DNA of 56,113 nucleotides from JBGPHT01 sp041484525 (lineage in GTDB: Bacteria > Acidobacteriota > Terriglobia > Bryobacterales > Bryobacteraceae). The notes under the pieces were generated by a model. That model did no database searches, had not been told where the DNA came from, and saw nothing but the letters and a program-made list of their open reading frames with translations. Made by a program: the position numbers and the translations under genes. Positions 8,795 to 18,395 of this stretch are shown here, in pieces; position 1 is the stretch's first letter; each line of letters begins with the position of its first letter. The stretch spans positions 1 to 56,113 of the forward strand of contig JBGPHT010000034.1 of assembly GCA_041484525.1 (NCBI GenBank). Direction: 5' to 3'.

Positions 8795-11257
8795 ATGGGT
8801 ACAAAGAGCGTGGAACCGCCAGCCCGGACAGGAGCCCCAAGTCTTGCGACTTTCCTCGACCTGTACGATCGGCATCTGGTCTTCGACAACATCATTCATC
8901 CCTCGATGGCCGATTCGCGCCAGCGGTTCGAAGCCTTCGCACACTCCGTCCGCGACGCCCTCTCAGAGCGGTGGATGCTTACCGAGAGCGCGTACCAGCG
9001 CGCGAACCCGAAGCGCATTTACTACCTCTCGATGGAGTTTCTCATCGGGCGCGGGCTGGCCAACAATGTCACTAACCTGCTGATGGAGCCGCTGGCGAAG
9101 CAGGCTGTCCATCAGAACCACCTCAATTGGGTCGACCTGCTCGAGCAGGAGCCGGACGCTGGTTTGGGAAATGGTGGACTCGGACGCCTGGCGGCGTGCT
9201 TCATGGACTCGATGGCTACCATGCAGCTCCCGGCCATGGGTTACGGGCTGCGCTACGAGTACGGCATGTTCAAGCAGACGATCGAGAACGGCTGGCAGCG
9301 CGAGCAGCCGGACAATTGGCTCCGCCGTAACGATCCATGGGAGATCGCTCGTCCGCACCAAAAGGTAGAAATCAAGCTGAACTGCTCCTTCCAAATACAG
9401 AGCGGAGTCCTGCGCGCGCTCCCCGACATGCCCTCCAGCCTGATTGGACTCCCGTTCGATCGCCCGATGGTGGGCTATGGCGGGAAGACGATCAACACGC
9501 TGCGGCTGTGGGCTGCGGCTGCACCAGACTACTTCGATTTTCAGAAATTCAGCAGCGGCGAGTTCGTAGCCGCACTGGCCGAGAGCCTGGCTGCGGAATC
9601 TCTGACGCGAGTGCTCTATCCGGACGACTCGACAAGCCGCGGGCAGGCGCTGCGCTTCGTGCAGGAATATTTTCTGGTGGCGTGCTCGCTGGCCGATCTG
9701 GTGCGCCGCTTCTCGCAGTGCAATCCCGATTGGAGGGCGTTCCCCGAGAAAGTGGCGATGCAGCTCAACGACACCCACCCTTCAATGGCCGTCCCGGAGT
9801 TGATGCGCATATTGCTCGACGACGCGCACCTGGGCTGGGACGAGGCCTGGGACATCACGGTAAGGGCCCTGGCGTATACCAACCACACGCTGCTGCCCGA
9901 AGCGCTCGAGAAGTGGCCGCTGGTCTGGTTCGAGTTGATGTCGCCGCGCCAGCTCGAGATCATCTACGAGATCAATCGCCACCTACTCGACGAGGTCCGG
10001 CGGCGATTTCCCGGCGATGAAGGACGCGTCCAACGCGTGAGCCTCGTCGAGGAAGGCGCCGAGCGTAAGATCCGCATGGCAAACCTGGCGATCGTCGGTT
10101 CGCATAGCACTAACGGCGTCGCGGCCATTCACTCCGAGTTGCTGCGCACCAAAACGGTGAAGGACCTGGCGGAAATCTTCCCCGAGCGCTTCAGCAATAA
10201 GACCAACGGCGTCACGCCTCGGCGCTGGCTGCTGTTGGCGAATCCATCGCTCTCCCGCACCATCACCGAAGCCATTGGCGACGGTTGGATCACCGACCTC
10301 AACCGGCTGCGGCGTCTCCAACGGCTGGCCGATGACCAGGCGATGCGCGACGCGTTTCGCAAGGCCAAGCGCGAGGCCAAGTGGCAGTTTGCCGATTGGC
10401 TCCAATGGTCGTCCGGTAAGACGGTGGACCCGGACACCATTTTCGATTGCCACATCAAACGCATTCACGAATACAAGCGGCAACTGCTGAACGCGCTGCG
10501 CATCGTGGTGATTTACAACCGGCTGCGCGAGAATCCGAACCTCGAGATGCCGCCGCGGACCTTCTTCTTTTCCGGCAAGGCGGCGCCAGCGTACCGGCTG
10601 GCCAAGCTCATTATCAAATTCATCAATAACCTGGCCGGCACCATCGACGGCGACCCGGTGGCGCACGGCAAGCTGAACGTTGTCTTCCTGCCCGAATACC
10701 GCGTTTCACTGGCGGAGCGCCTGATTCCGGCGAGCGATGTTTCCAACCAGATCTCGACTGCCGGGTACGAGGCCAGCGGCACCAGCAACATGAAGTTCAT
10801 GATGAACGGGGCGCTGACGGTGGGCACGCGCGACGGCGCCACGATCGAGATGGCCGAGGAAGCGGGCGAGGAAAATCTCTTTCTGTTCGGCCTTACGGCG
10901 GAACAGGTGGCCGGCAGCCGCGGCTGGTACCGGCCGCAATGGCACTATGCCAACGAGCCGGAGACGCGCGCAGCGTTGGACCTGATCTTCTCCGATCACT
11001 TCAGCCGCAACGAGCCGGGCGTCTTCGAGCCGTTGCGCGAAATGCTCTTCGCGCGCGGCGACTACTACATGCACCTGGCCGATCTGACGTCCTACATCCA
11101 TGCACACGAGCGGCTGGGCCAGTTGTATACCGACCCGGACGCATGGGCACACAAGGCCATCCTGAACGTCGCAGCCTCCGGGAAATTCTCCAGCGACCGC
11201 ACCATCGCCGAATACGCATCTGACATTTGGAAGGTAGAATCATGCCCAGTGCCGTAG
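8795..11257 (+). CDS. glgP: glycogen/maltodextrin phosphorylase
   Basis: An 820-residue member of the GT35 phosphorylases, which release glucose-1-phosphate from alpha-1,4-glucans using pyridoxal phosphate. Length matches the family. Conserved blocks include YYLSMEFLIGRGLANN, GLGNGGLGRLAACFMDSMAT, the KRIHEYKRQLLN loop and EASGTSNMKFMMNG, whose Lys667 is the expected PLP lysine. ATG 8795 is preceded by AGAGGA at good spacing. It is the first gene of a glgP-pgm-malQ operon: pgm starts inside its 3' end with a 16-base overlap, so translation is probably coupled. The three products together would turn stored or imported glucan into glucose-6-phosphate. Confidence 0.97.
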   Translation: MGTKSVEPPARTGAPSLATFLDLYDRHLVFDNIIHPSMADSRQRFEAFAHSVRDALSERWMLTESAYQRANPKRIYYLSMEFLIGRGLANNVTNLLMEPLAKQAVHQNHLNWVDLLEQEPDAGLGNGGLGRLAACFMDSMATMQLPAMGYGLRYEYGMFKQTIENGWQREQPDNWLRRNDPWEIARPHQKVEIKLNCSFQIQSGVLRALPDMPSSLIGLPFDRPMVGYGGKTINTLRLWAAAAPDYFDFQKFSSGEFVAALAESLAAESLTRVLYPDDSTSRGQALRFVQEYFLVACSLADLVRRFSQCNPDWRAFPEKVAMQLNDTHPSMAVPELMRILLDDAHLGWDEAWDITVRALAYTNHTLLPEALEKWPLVWFELMSPRQLEIIYEINRHLLDEVRRRFPGDEGRVQRVSLVEEGAERKIRMANLAIVGSHSTNGVAAIHSELLRTKTVKDLAEIFPERFSNKTNGVTPRRWLLLANPSLSRTITEAIGDGWITDLNRLRRLQRLADDQAMRDAFRKAKREAKWQFADWLQWSSGKTVDPDTIFDCHIKRIHEYKRQLLNALRIVVIYNRLRENPNLEMPPRTFFFSGKAAPAYRLAKLIIKFINNLAGTIDGDPVAHGKLNVVFLPEYRVSLAERLIPASDVSNQISTAGYEASGTSNMKFMMNGALTVGTRDGATIEMAEEAGEENLFLFGLTAEQVAGSRGWYRPQWHYANEPETRAALDLIFSDHFSRNEPGVFEPLREMLFARGDYYMHLADLTSYIHAHERLGQLYTDPDAWAHKAILNVAASGKFSSDRTIAEYASDIWKVESCPVP

Positions 11258-12924
11258 AAGAACGCATAACCATATCACCCCTCGCAGGCCGGCCCGCTCC
11301 CAAGGAGATGCTGGTGGACGTGGCCCGGCTCGAACGCGAGTACTTCGAGCGCCGGCCCGATCCGGATGATCCCAAGCAGATGGTGAGCTTTGGAACCAGC
11401 GGCCACCGCGGCTCGCCGCTGCGCGGCACATTCACCGAAGCCCACATCGTGGCCATCACCCAGGCCATCTGCGACTATCGGCGCAGCCAGGGCACGGACG
11501 GCCCGCTCTACATGGGCAAGGACACGCACGCGCTGTCCTTTCCGGCGCAGCGCACGGCGCTCGAGGTGCTGGCGGCCAATAAAGTAGAGACCGTCATCCA
11601 GCGAAACAACGGCGTCACTCCCACACCGGTGATCTCGCGCGCCATCCTCGTTTTCAACCGTACGCGCAAGATGCACCTGGCGGACGGCATCGTCATCACG
11701 CCCTCGCATAATCCGCCCGAGGACGGCGGCTTCAAGTACAACCCGTCGAACGGCGGACCTGCCGACACGGACGTGACGAAGTGGATCGAGGACCGCGCCA
11801 ACGAACTGCTGCGGAGCGGCAACGCCGGCGTAAAACGTATGGCGTTCTCGACTGCCATGGGCGCGCTGACCACGCACCAGGTGGATTTTGTGCTGCCCTA
11901 TGTCCAGGATCTCCGCAACGTCGTCGACATGGACGCGATCCGCGGCGCGCGCCTGAAACTGGCGGTGGATCCCTTGGGCGGCGCCGCCCGGCCCTACTGG
12001 GAACCGATCAATTCCGTTTACGGATTGGACATCACGGTAGTGAATCCGACGATCGACCCGACCTTCTCGTTCATGACGGTGGATCACGACGGCGAGATTC
12101 GCATGGACTGCTCGAGCCCATACGCGATGGCGCGGCTCGTCGGCCTCAAGGACAAGTATCGGCTGGCCTTCGGAAACGACCCGGACTCGGATCGGCACGG
12201 CATCGTGACGCCATCCGCCGGGCTGATGAACCCGAATCACTATCTGGCGGTGGCCATCCGCTACCTGCTCGCGAACCGCCCCAATTGGCGGAAGGATGCG
12301 GCCGTCGGTAAGACGGTGGTCAGCAGCAGCATGATCGACAAAGTGGTCAAGAAACTCGACCGCAAGCTGAGCGAAGTGCCGGTCGGATTCAAGTGGTTCA
12401 CGCCTCACCTGTTCGACGGCAACTACTGTTTCGGCGGCGAGGAGAGCGCCGGCGCAAGCTTCCTGCGATTCGATGGGACCGCGTGGACAACCGACAAGGA
12501 CGGCCTCATCATGGACCTGCTGGCGGCCGAGATTACGGCCCGCACCGGCAAAGATCCGAGCGAGCACTACCGCGAATTAACGGAGGAGTTCGGCAAGTCA
12601 TACTACACCCGCATCGATAAGCCGGCAACGTCCGCGCAGAAAGCTAAGCTGCAAAAACTGTCGCCTGAATCCGTCCGGGAGTCGCGACTGGCCGGCGAGC
12701 CGATCGTGGCCAAGCTGACGCGGGCGCCCGGCAACGATGCGCGCATCGGCGGTTTGAAAGTGGTGGCGGCTAACGGTTGGTTCGCAGCCCGGCCCTCCGG
12801 CACCGAGGACATGTACAAGATCTACGCGGAGAGTTTCAAGGACCAGGGTCACCTGGACGCCATCGTGAGCGAAGCGCAGGAGATCGTGAACAACGCACTG
12901 AGCATGCCGGAGGGACCGTCATGA
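11242..12924 (+). CDS. pgm: phosphoglucomutase (alpha-D-glucose phosphate-specific)
   Basis: A 560-residue enzyme of the alpha-D-phosphohexomutase superfamily that interconverts glucose-1-phosphate and glucose-6-phosphate. Visible signatures: FGTSGHRGS near the N-terminus, the active-site phosphoserine loop TPSHNPPEDGGFKY, the metal-binding loop GNDPDSDRHGI, the sugar-specificity loop GGEESAGASF and the phosphate-binding loop RPSGTEDMYKIY. Start ATG 11242 has GGAAGGT six bases upstream; an in-frame TTG at 11227 precedes it. The gene overlaps glgP by 16 bases and malQ by four (ATGA). It handles the glucose-1-phosphate made by GlgP. Confidence 0.97.
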   Translation: MPSAVEERITISPLAGRPAPKEMLVDVARLEREYFERRPDPDDPKQMVSFGTSGHRGSPLRGTFTEAHIVAITQAICDYRRSQGTDGPLYMGKDTHALSFPAQRTALEVLAANKVETVIQRNNGVTPTPVISRAILVFNRTRKMHLADGIVITPSHNPPEDGGFKYNPSNGGPADTDVTKWIEDRANELLRSGNAGVKRMAFSTAMGALTTHQVDFVLPYVQDLRNVVDMDAIRGARLKLAVDPLGGAARPYWEPINSVYGLDITVVNPTIDPTFSFMTVDHDGEIRMDCSSPYAMARLVGLKDKYRLAFGNDPDSDRHGIVTPSAGLMNPNHYLAVAIRYLLANRPNWRKDAAVGKTVVSSSMIDKVVKKLDRKLSEVPVGFKWFTPHLFDGNYCFGGEESAGASFLRFDGTAWTTDKDGLIMDLLAAEITARTGKDPSEHYRELTEEFGKSYYTRIDKPATSAQKAKLQKLSPESVRESRLAGEPIVAKLTRAPGNDARIGGLKVVAANGWFAARPSGTEDMYKIYAESFKDQGHLDAIVSEAQEIVNNALSMPEGPS

Positions 12925-14504
12925 GCGACGATAATCAACTTGAGAGCCTTCGGCCGTTTCCACCGGAATATCGCGCCTCCGGCCTGCTGCTGCACGTGGC
13001 GTCGCTGCCTTCGGCCTACGGTATCGGCGATCTGGGGCCGGCTGCGTTCGACTGGGTCGACCGTCTCCAGGAGGCCGGCCAGAGCTGGTGGCAGGCGCTG
13101 CCGCTCGGTCCCACAGGCTATGCCAACTCGCCGTATCAATCGATGTCGTCGTTCGCCGGCAACGGACTGCTGATCAGCCCGCAGGTGCTGGTGGAAGACG
13201 GACTGCTGCGGCCGGGCGAAGTGGACGGCCACTCACTCCCGGCGGCCACCATCGACTACGAGGCTGTCATCCCGTTCAAACACGCTTTGCTCGAAAAAGC
13301 GTGGCTGAATTTCAGCGGCGGCGCGCGTCCCGATCTGCAGCACCCTTACGAGCAGTTCTGCGAGGAGCAGGCACATTGGCTGGATGACTTCGCGCTATTC
13401 CGCGCTCTGAAAGACAGGCACAAGGGCGCCTGCTACCTGGAGTGGCCGGCGGAGTTGGTCGAGCGCACACCGGCCGCGATCGACCAGGCGCGGCATGAGC
13501 TGGCGGGCGAGATCAACCAGATTTGTTTCGGCCAGTTCCTCTTGTTCCGCCAGGCGGCGCGACTGAAGGAACACGCGCACGCCAAGGGTCTGCGACTGAT
13601 CGGCGACGCACCCTTCTTCGTGGCGCCGGATTCGAGCGATGTCTGGGCCAACCCCGAGCTGTTTCTTCTCGACGAGCAGCGCCGTCCGCGATTCGTCGCC
13701 GGCGGTCCCCCGGATAACGCCAGTTCCCAGGGACAGCGCTGGGGCAACCCAGTCTATAACTGGGAGGTGCTTCGTGCTACGGGCTATCGCTGGTGCATCG
13801 ACCGCTTGCGCGCGCTGTTGGCGCACGTCGACGTGATCCGGCTGGATCACTTCCGCGCGTTCGCGGCGGCCTGGCATGTGCCCGCCGGCGCGCCGACGGC
13901 TCAGTGCGGCCATTGGGTACCGGGGCCGGGCGTCGAATTCTTCAGCGCAGTCGAACGGGAATTGGGCGCACTGCCATTCATCGCCGAAGACCTGGGCATG
14001 ATCACGGCCGATGTGTACAAACTTCTCGACCAGATTCAAATTCCCGGGACTCGCGTACTGCAGTTCGCCTTCGACGGACATTCCGATAACCCGTACCTCC
14101 CGCAGAACCATGTTCCCGATACCGTGGTGTATACCGGCGGCCATAATCACCCCACTACCCGCGGCTGGTATGAAGAGTTGCCGAACTATGAACGCCAAAA
14201 TCTGTGGCGCCACTTGAAGCGCCCGGCAGGCGAGAGCAGCGAAGTGGCACCGGCCTTGATGAAGGTGGCGTGGGCTTCGGTTGCGGCGCTGGCGATCGCT
14301 CCGCTACAGGATCTACTCAACCTGGGAGCGGATGCTCGCATGCATGTGCCCGGCCGTGTCGCCGGGAACTGGCGCTGGCGGTCGACCCACGACATGCTGG
14401 AGGCGCCTGCCTTCCATTGGCTGCGGGAATTGACGAAGGCCGCCAACCGGCCAGGAGTTGTTCCGGTTCCGGTCAAAGAGAAACTGGAAGAAGTCGCGTC
14501 GTAA
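12921..14504 (+). CDS. malQ: 4-alpha-glucanotransferase (GH77) with altered third catalytic motif
   Basis: A 527-residue GH77 amylomaltase, normally moving alpha-1,4-glucan segments between chains so that phosphorylase can finish degradation. The nucleophile motif VIRLDHFRAF (Asp309) and acid/base motif FIAEDLGMIT (Glu356) are present, as are SPYQSMSSFAGN and RWGNPVYNW. The third motif, usually GTHDN(D/P)TT with the transition-state-stabilising Asp, reads GGHNHPTTRGW: His408 is kept but the Asp position is Asn409 (codon aat). Glucan disproportionation may be weak or altered. The frame is otherwise intact and the gene is coupled to pgm by an ATGA overlap. It abuts the convergent MBL gene with no gap. 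Confidence 0.93.
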   Translation: MSDDNQLESLRPFPPEYRASGLLLHVASLPSAYGIGDLGPAAFDWVDRLQEAGQSWWQALPLGPTGYANSPYQSMSSFAGNGLLISPQVLVEDGLLRPGEVDGHSLPAATIDYEAVIPFKHALLEKAWLNFSGGARPDLQHPYEQFCEEQAHWLDDFALFRALKDRHKGACYLEWPAELVERTPAAIDQARHELAGEINQICFGQFLLFRQAARLKEHAHAKGLRLIGDAPFFVAPDSSDVWANPELFLLDEQRRPRFVAGGPPDNASSQGQRWGNPVYNWEVLRATGYRWCIDRLRALLAHVDVIRLDHFRAFAAAWHVPAGAPTAQCGHWVPGPGVEFFSAVERELGALPFIAEDLGMITADVYKLLDQIQIPGTRVLQFAFDGHSDNPYLPQNHVPDTVVYTGGHNHPTTRGWYEELPNYERQNLWRHLKRPAGESSEVAPALMKVAWASVAALAIAPLQDLLNLGADARMHVPGRVAGNWRWRSTHDMLEAPAFHWLRELTKAANRPGVVPVPVKEKLEEVAS

Positions 14505-15425
14505 TTACGGTTTCTTCGTGATCTCGTTGTAAGCGTCCAGAATCTGACGCTTCAGCGAGCCTTCGGTCACCCAGTTGGAAACAGTCGCGGGAAGCTTGAC
14601 TGACGATTGCAATTCATCCGCCTTCTTCCCTGCGTCCACGCCCGATTTCACGGCCTTGTGCAGCTCTGTGAAAAACTGCGCCTGGCCAACGATCAGCTCG
14701 CGGCCGCCCGGGACCCCATGGCCGGGCAGAACCGATTTCACTTTGAGCTTCGCGGCCGCCGCCAGCACCACCGGCCAGTTGCCGATATTGGCATCCATGG
14801 TGGCGTTGTAGGGTCCGTTCACCACCGCATCGCCGGTGCAAAGCACCTGCTCCTTCGGGATGTAGACGAAGCCGTCGCCGCGCGTGTGCGCCCACCCGAA
14901 GTGGCGGAATTCCACTTTGCGCGAGCCGTCGTTGAGCACGAACATTTCCTCGTTGATGTCCTGCTTGGGTGGTTCGGGCCCCTCGCGATTCAGCTCGGCT
15001 ACGTCCTTCCGGCCCTTGGCGGCTGCCTGCCAGCGCGCCGGCTCCAGGCGCTTCAACTCCTCCGCCACCCCTTTGAATGCGAGCGTGGTCGAGCCGGCCT
15101 GCGTCCAAATCGGATTGCCATATAAGTGATCGCCGTGATGGTGCGTGTCGAACACGTACTTCACGGGCTTGGACGAAATACGTTTCGCATCCAGCATCGC
15201 GGCGCGCGCACCGCTGGGAAAATTCGCGTCCACCACGATGAGGTAGTCCTTCATCTCGATGATGATGTTATTGCAGTGCCCCAAGTCCATGTCGCCCTCG
15301 CGAAACCATACGCCGGGGGCGATCATCTTCACGGTCTCGGGGTTGGCATCGGAGCGCGAAACGAATAGCGCGATTCCGGCCAGCAGGGCGAAGCACAGAA
15401 GCAACCACGCGCGGACCTGCCTCAT
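14505..15425 (-). CDS. exported MBL-fold metallo-hydrolase
   Basis: A 306-residue metallo-beta-lactamase-fold protein with an N-terminal hydrophobic segment (AWLLLCFALLAGIALFVS) that should export or anchor it. Metal ligands are all visible: THHHGDH (HxHxDH), the His in GWAHTRGDG, the Asp in CTGDAV and the late His in LPGHGVPGG. This is the subgroup seen with quinoprotein relay or class-B-like hydrolases; the substrate cannot be told from sequence. ATG 15425 has a good GGAGG. The gene is convergent with malQ (adjacent stops) and divergent from ispG. Confidence 0.88.
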   Translation of the reverse strand: MRQVRAWLLLCFALLAGIALFVSRSDANPETVKMIAPGVWFREGDMDLGHCNNIIIEMKDYLIVVDANFPSGARAAMLDAKRISSKPVKYVFDTHHHGDHLYGNPIWTQAGSTTLAFKGVAEELKRLEPARWQAAAKGRKDVAELNREGPEPPKQDINEEMFVLNDGSRKVEFRHFGWAHTRGDGFVYIPKEQVLCTGDAVVNGPYNATMDANIGNWPVVLAAAAKLKVKSVLPGHGVPGGRELIVGQAQFFTELHKAVKSGVDAGKKADELQSSVKLPATVSNWVTEGSLKRQILDAYNEITKKP

Positions 15426-15506
15426 GGGTAGCCTCCTTCTGGTCTACTCTACACCCGGCGTCAAGAACATGGAATGCTAAAATTGAAGTTTCCACTGGAG
15501 GAATGA

Positions 15507-16721
<1,215 letters not shown>

Positions 16722-16760
16722 ATTTTGGGCGGGAGCGCGGCAGGCGGAATCGCGAGCCGT

Positions 16761-16769
16761 TGGTATAAT
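16761..16769 (+). promoter_or_regulatory. extended -10 promoter for the YjbQ-DUF2203-CYTH-methyltransferase set
   Basis: TGGTATAAT (16761-16769) is a perfect TATAAT with the TGn extension. No good -35 is found at the usual distance, which fits an extended -10 promoter. Transcription would start near 16776, about 70 bases before the YjbQ-family start codon. Confidence 0.6.
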
Positions 16770-16848
16770 CGTTTCAAATCGGTTACTTCGAGATTTATGT
16801 GACGCCTCGATCCGGTCGAGCATCTGAGGGAAAGGGTAAGGACTGTAC

Positions 16849-17367
16849 ATGAGTTCAACCAACGGCAAAATCGCGGATGTGGAAGTGGCGCCGGTGAATG
16901 GCACGCCGGTAAACGGGGCCCCGGCGAATGCAGCCGGATTACGCATTTTCAACCGCATCGTCGACTGGATCACCAGCGACCGTATGCAACTCATCAACAT
17001 CACGGATCGCATCAACGAGGTTGTTCGTAAGAGCGGCATCCACGACGGCATCGTACATTTGCAATCCCTGCACACCACCACCTCAGTGTTTATCAACGAG
17101 TGGCAGGATGCGCTGTTGCACGATGTGCGCACCTTCCTGGACGAAGTCGTGACACCCGATCATTACTGGCGGCACAATGATCCGGCCTATTCCGATTGCG
17201 AGCGTAAGAATGCCGATTCGCATCTGCGCGGCATGATCATGGGGCAGAGCCTCAGCCTGCAGGTTCGCAATTCCACCGTGCTCCTGGGCACGTGGCAGAG
17301 CATCATCCTGGCGGAATTCGACGGTCCTCGCAGCCGCTCGATGTCGATCCAGATCACGGGCGTGTAG
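16849..17367 (+). CDS. YjbQ/UPF0047-family protein
   Basis: A 172-residue protein of the YjbQ (UPF0047) family, sometimes called secondary thiamine-phosphate synthase because some members complement thiE loss. The true role is unsettled. Core signatures are visible: DRINEVVRKSGIHDGIVHLQ, HTTTSVFINEWQDALLHDV, NDPAYSDCERKNADSHLRGM and GTWQSIILAEFDGPRSR. The first 30 residues are an unusual extension with imperfect PVNGTPVNGAPANA repeats, absent from typical ~135-residue members. An in-frame later start could remove it, but none has a clear ribosome binding site. It is the first gene of a four-gene rightward run. Confidence 0.87.
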   Translation: MSSTNGKIADVEVAPVNGTPVNGAPANAAGLRIFNRIVDWITSDRMQLINITDRINEVVRKSGIHDGIVHLQSLHTTTSVFINEWQDALLHDVRTFLDEVVTPDHYWRHNDPAYSDCERKNADSHLRGMIMGQSLSLQVRNSTVLLGTWQSIILAEFDGPRSRSMSIQITGV

Positions 17368-17381
17368 CCTCCCGGCTCCGC

Positions 17382-17822
17382 ATGCAGAAGCGCTTCACGC
17401 TCACAGAGGCCGAGAGCCTGATCCCGCGCGTGGAGCGCCTGCTGCGCGATGCCATCGCGCTGAAATCCGAATATCAGGAAACCGAGCGCGGGTTCCAGGC
17501 GTTCAACGAGCGCGTCATGCTGATGGGCGGCATGATCGTGGACCGCGAGGAATACCTGGCCGCGAAGCAGCGCCGCGAAGGCGTCGCCGAGCGCCTGCGC
17601 GCCGCCATCGACGAGGTGCAGGAAGTGGGATGCTTCCTCAAGGATCTGGATATCGGTCTCATCGATTTCCCTACGGTCTTCCGCGGTGTTGAAGTGTATC
17701 TGTGCTGGAAACTAGGCGAAGAAGGAATCCGGTTCTGGCATGGCGTGGAGGAGGGCTTTCGCGGCCGCAAGGCCATCGACCAGGACTTCCTCGATCATCA
17801 TCACGGCGATCGAAATCAGTAG
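17382..17822 (+). CDS. DUF2203-family protein
   Basis: A 146-residue protein that opens KRFTLTEAESLIPRVERLL, the hallmark of DUF2203. It continues with an alpha-helical middle and ends DFPTVFRGVEVYLCWKLGEE and IRFWHGVEEGFRGRKAI. It is probably cytoplasmic, with no signal or membrane segment. No biochemical role is known. ATG 17382 lies 14 bases after the YjbQ stop, so the two are likely co-transcribed. The CYTH gene follows eight bases after its stop. Confidence 0.85.
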   Translation: MQKRFTLTEAESLIPRVERLLRDAIALKSEYQETERGFQAFNERVMLMGGMIVDREEYLAAKQRREGVAERLRAAIDEVQEVGCFLKDLDIGLIDFPTVFRGVEVYLCWKLGEEGIRFWHGVEEGFRGRKAIDQDFLDHHHGDRNQ

Positions 17823-17829
17823 CCCGCCC

Positions 17830-18393
17830 ATGGCACATGGCGCGCGCGAAAACGAAATCAAGCTGGCTGTGGCCGATGCCGCGGCGGGTCGGCGCTTGCT
17901 GCGGGCAGCCGGGTTTCATGTCTCGCGCCGCAAAGTTTTCGAGCACAACACCGTCTTTGACACGCCCGATCGAAGCATTAGCCGCTCCGGCCGGCTGGTG
18001 CGGATTCGCCAGGCGGGTAAGTTAGCCACCCTTACTTACAAGGGTCCGCCCGATAGATCGAGGCACAAGAGCCGGCAGGAACTGGAAACGGAGATTTCAG
18101 GCGCCCGCGCCATGGGGGCGATTCTCGAGATGCTCGGGCTCAAACCTGCTTTCCGCTACGAAAAGTACCGCACCGAGTACAAGCAGCGTGGCAGTGGAAT
18201 GGCCACTGTTGATGTCACGCCGATCGGAGTTTTCCTGGAGCTGGAAGGACCGCCGCGATGGGTCGATGCAACCGCGCGCAGGATGGGGTTCCGGGAGGCC
18301 GACTACATTACGACGAGCTATGCGCGCCTCTACTTCGACTGGTGCAAGCAGCGGGGCGTGAAGCCGACGAATCTGGTTTTTCCCGCGAAGTGA
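17830..18393 (+). CDS. CYTH-domain protein (class IV adenylate cyclase / triphosphatase-like)
   Basis: A 187-residue CYTH-fold protein. The defining ExExK motif appears at the N-terminus as ENEIKL. Basic and acidic tunnel residues follow: RIRQAGKLATLTYKG, SRQELETEI, YRTEY and FLELEGPPRWVDATARRMG. The family covers CyaB-type adenylate cyclases, thiamine triphosphatases and inorganic triphosphatases, and sequence alone does not decide between them. ATG 17830 follows the DUF2203 stop by seven bases. The stop codon overlaps a possible GTG start of the methyltransferase gene. Confidence 0.87.
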   Translation: MAHGARENEIKLAVADAAAGRRLLRAAGFHVSRRKVFEHNTVFDTPDRSISRSGRLVRIRQAGKLATLTYKGPPDRSRHKSRQELETEISGARAMGAILEMLGLKPAFRYEKYRTEYKQRGSGMATVDVTPIGVFLELEGPPRWVDATARRMGFREADYITTSYARLYFDWCKQRGVKPTNLVFPAK

Positions 18394-18395
18394 TC

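Noticed and set aside
11275..12567. 430-codon open frame on the minus strand under pgm
   Set aside because: It is the complement shadow of a well-supported enzyme in GC-rich DNA, has no domain and no ribosome binding site.
12921..14504. Calling malQ a pseudogene because of Asn409
   Set aside because: The frame is intact, full length and coupled to pgm; a single active-site change does not prove loss of function.
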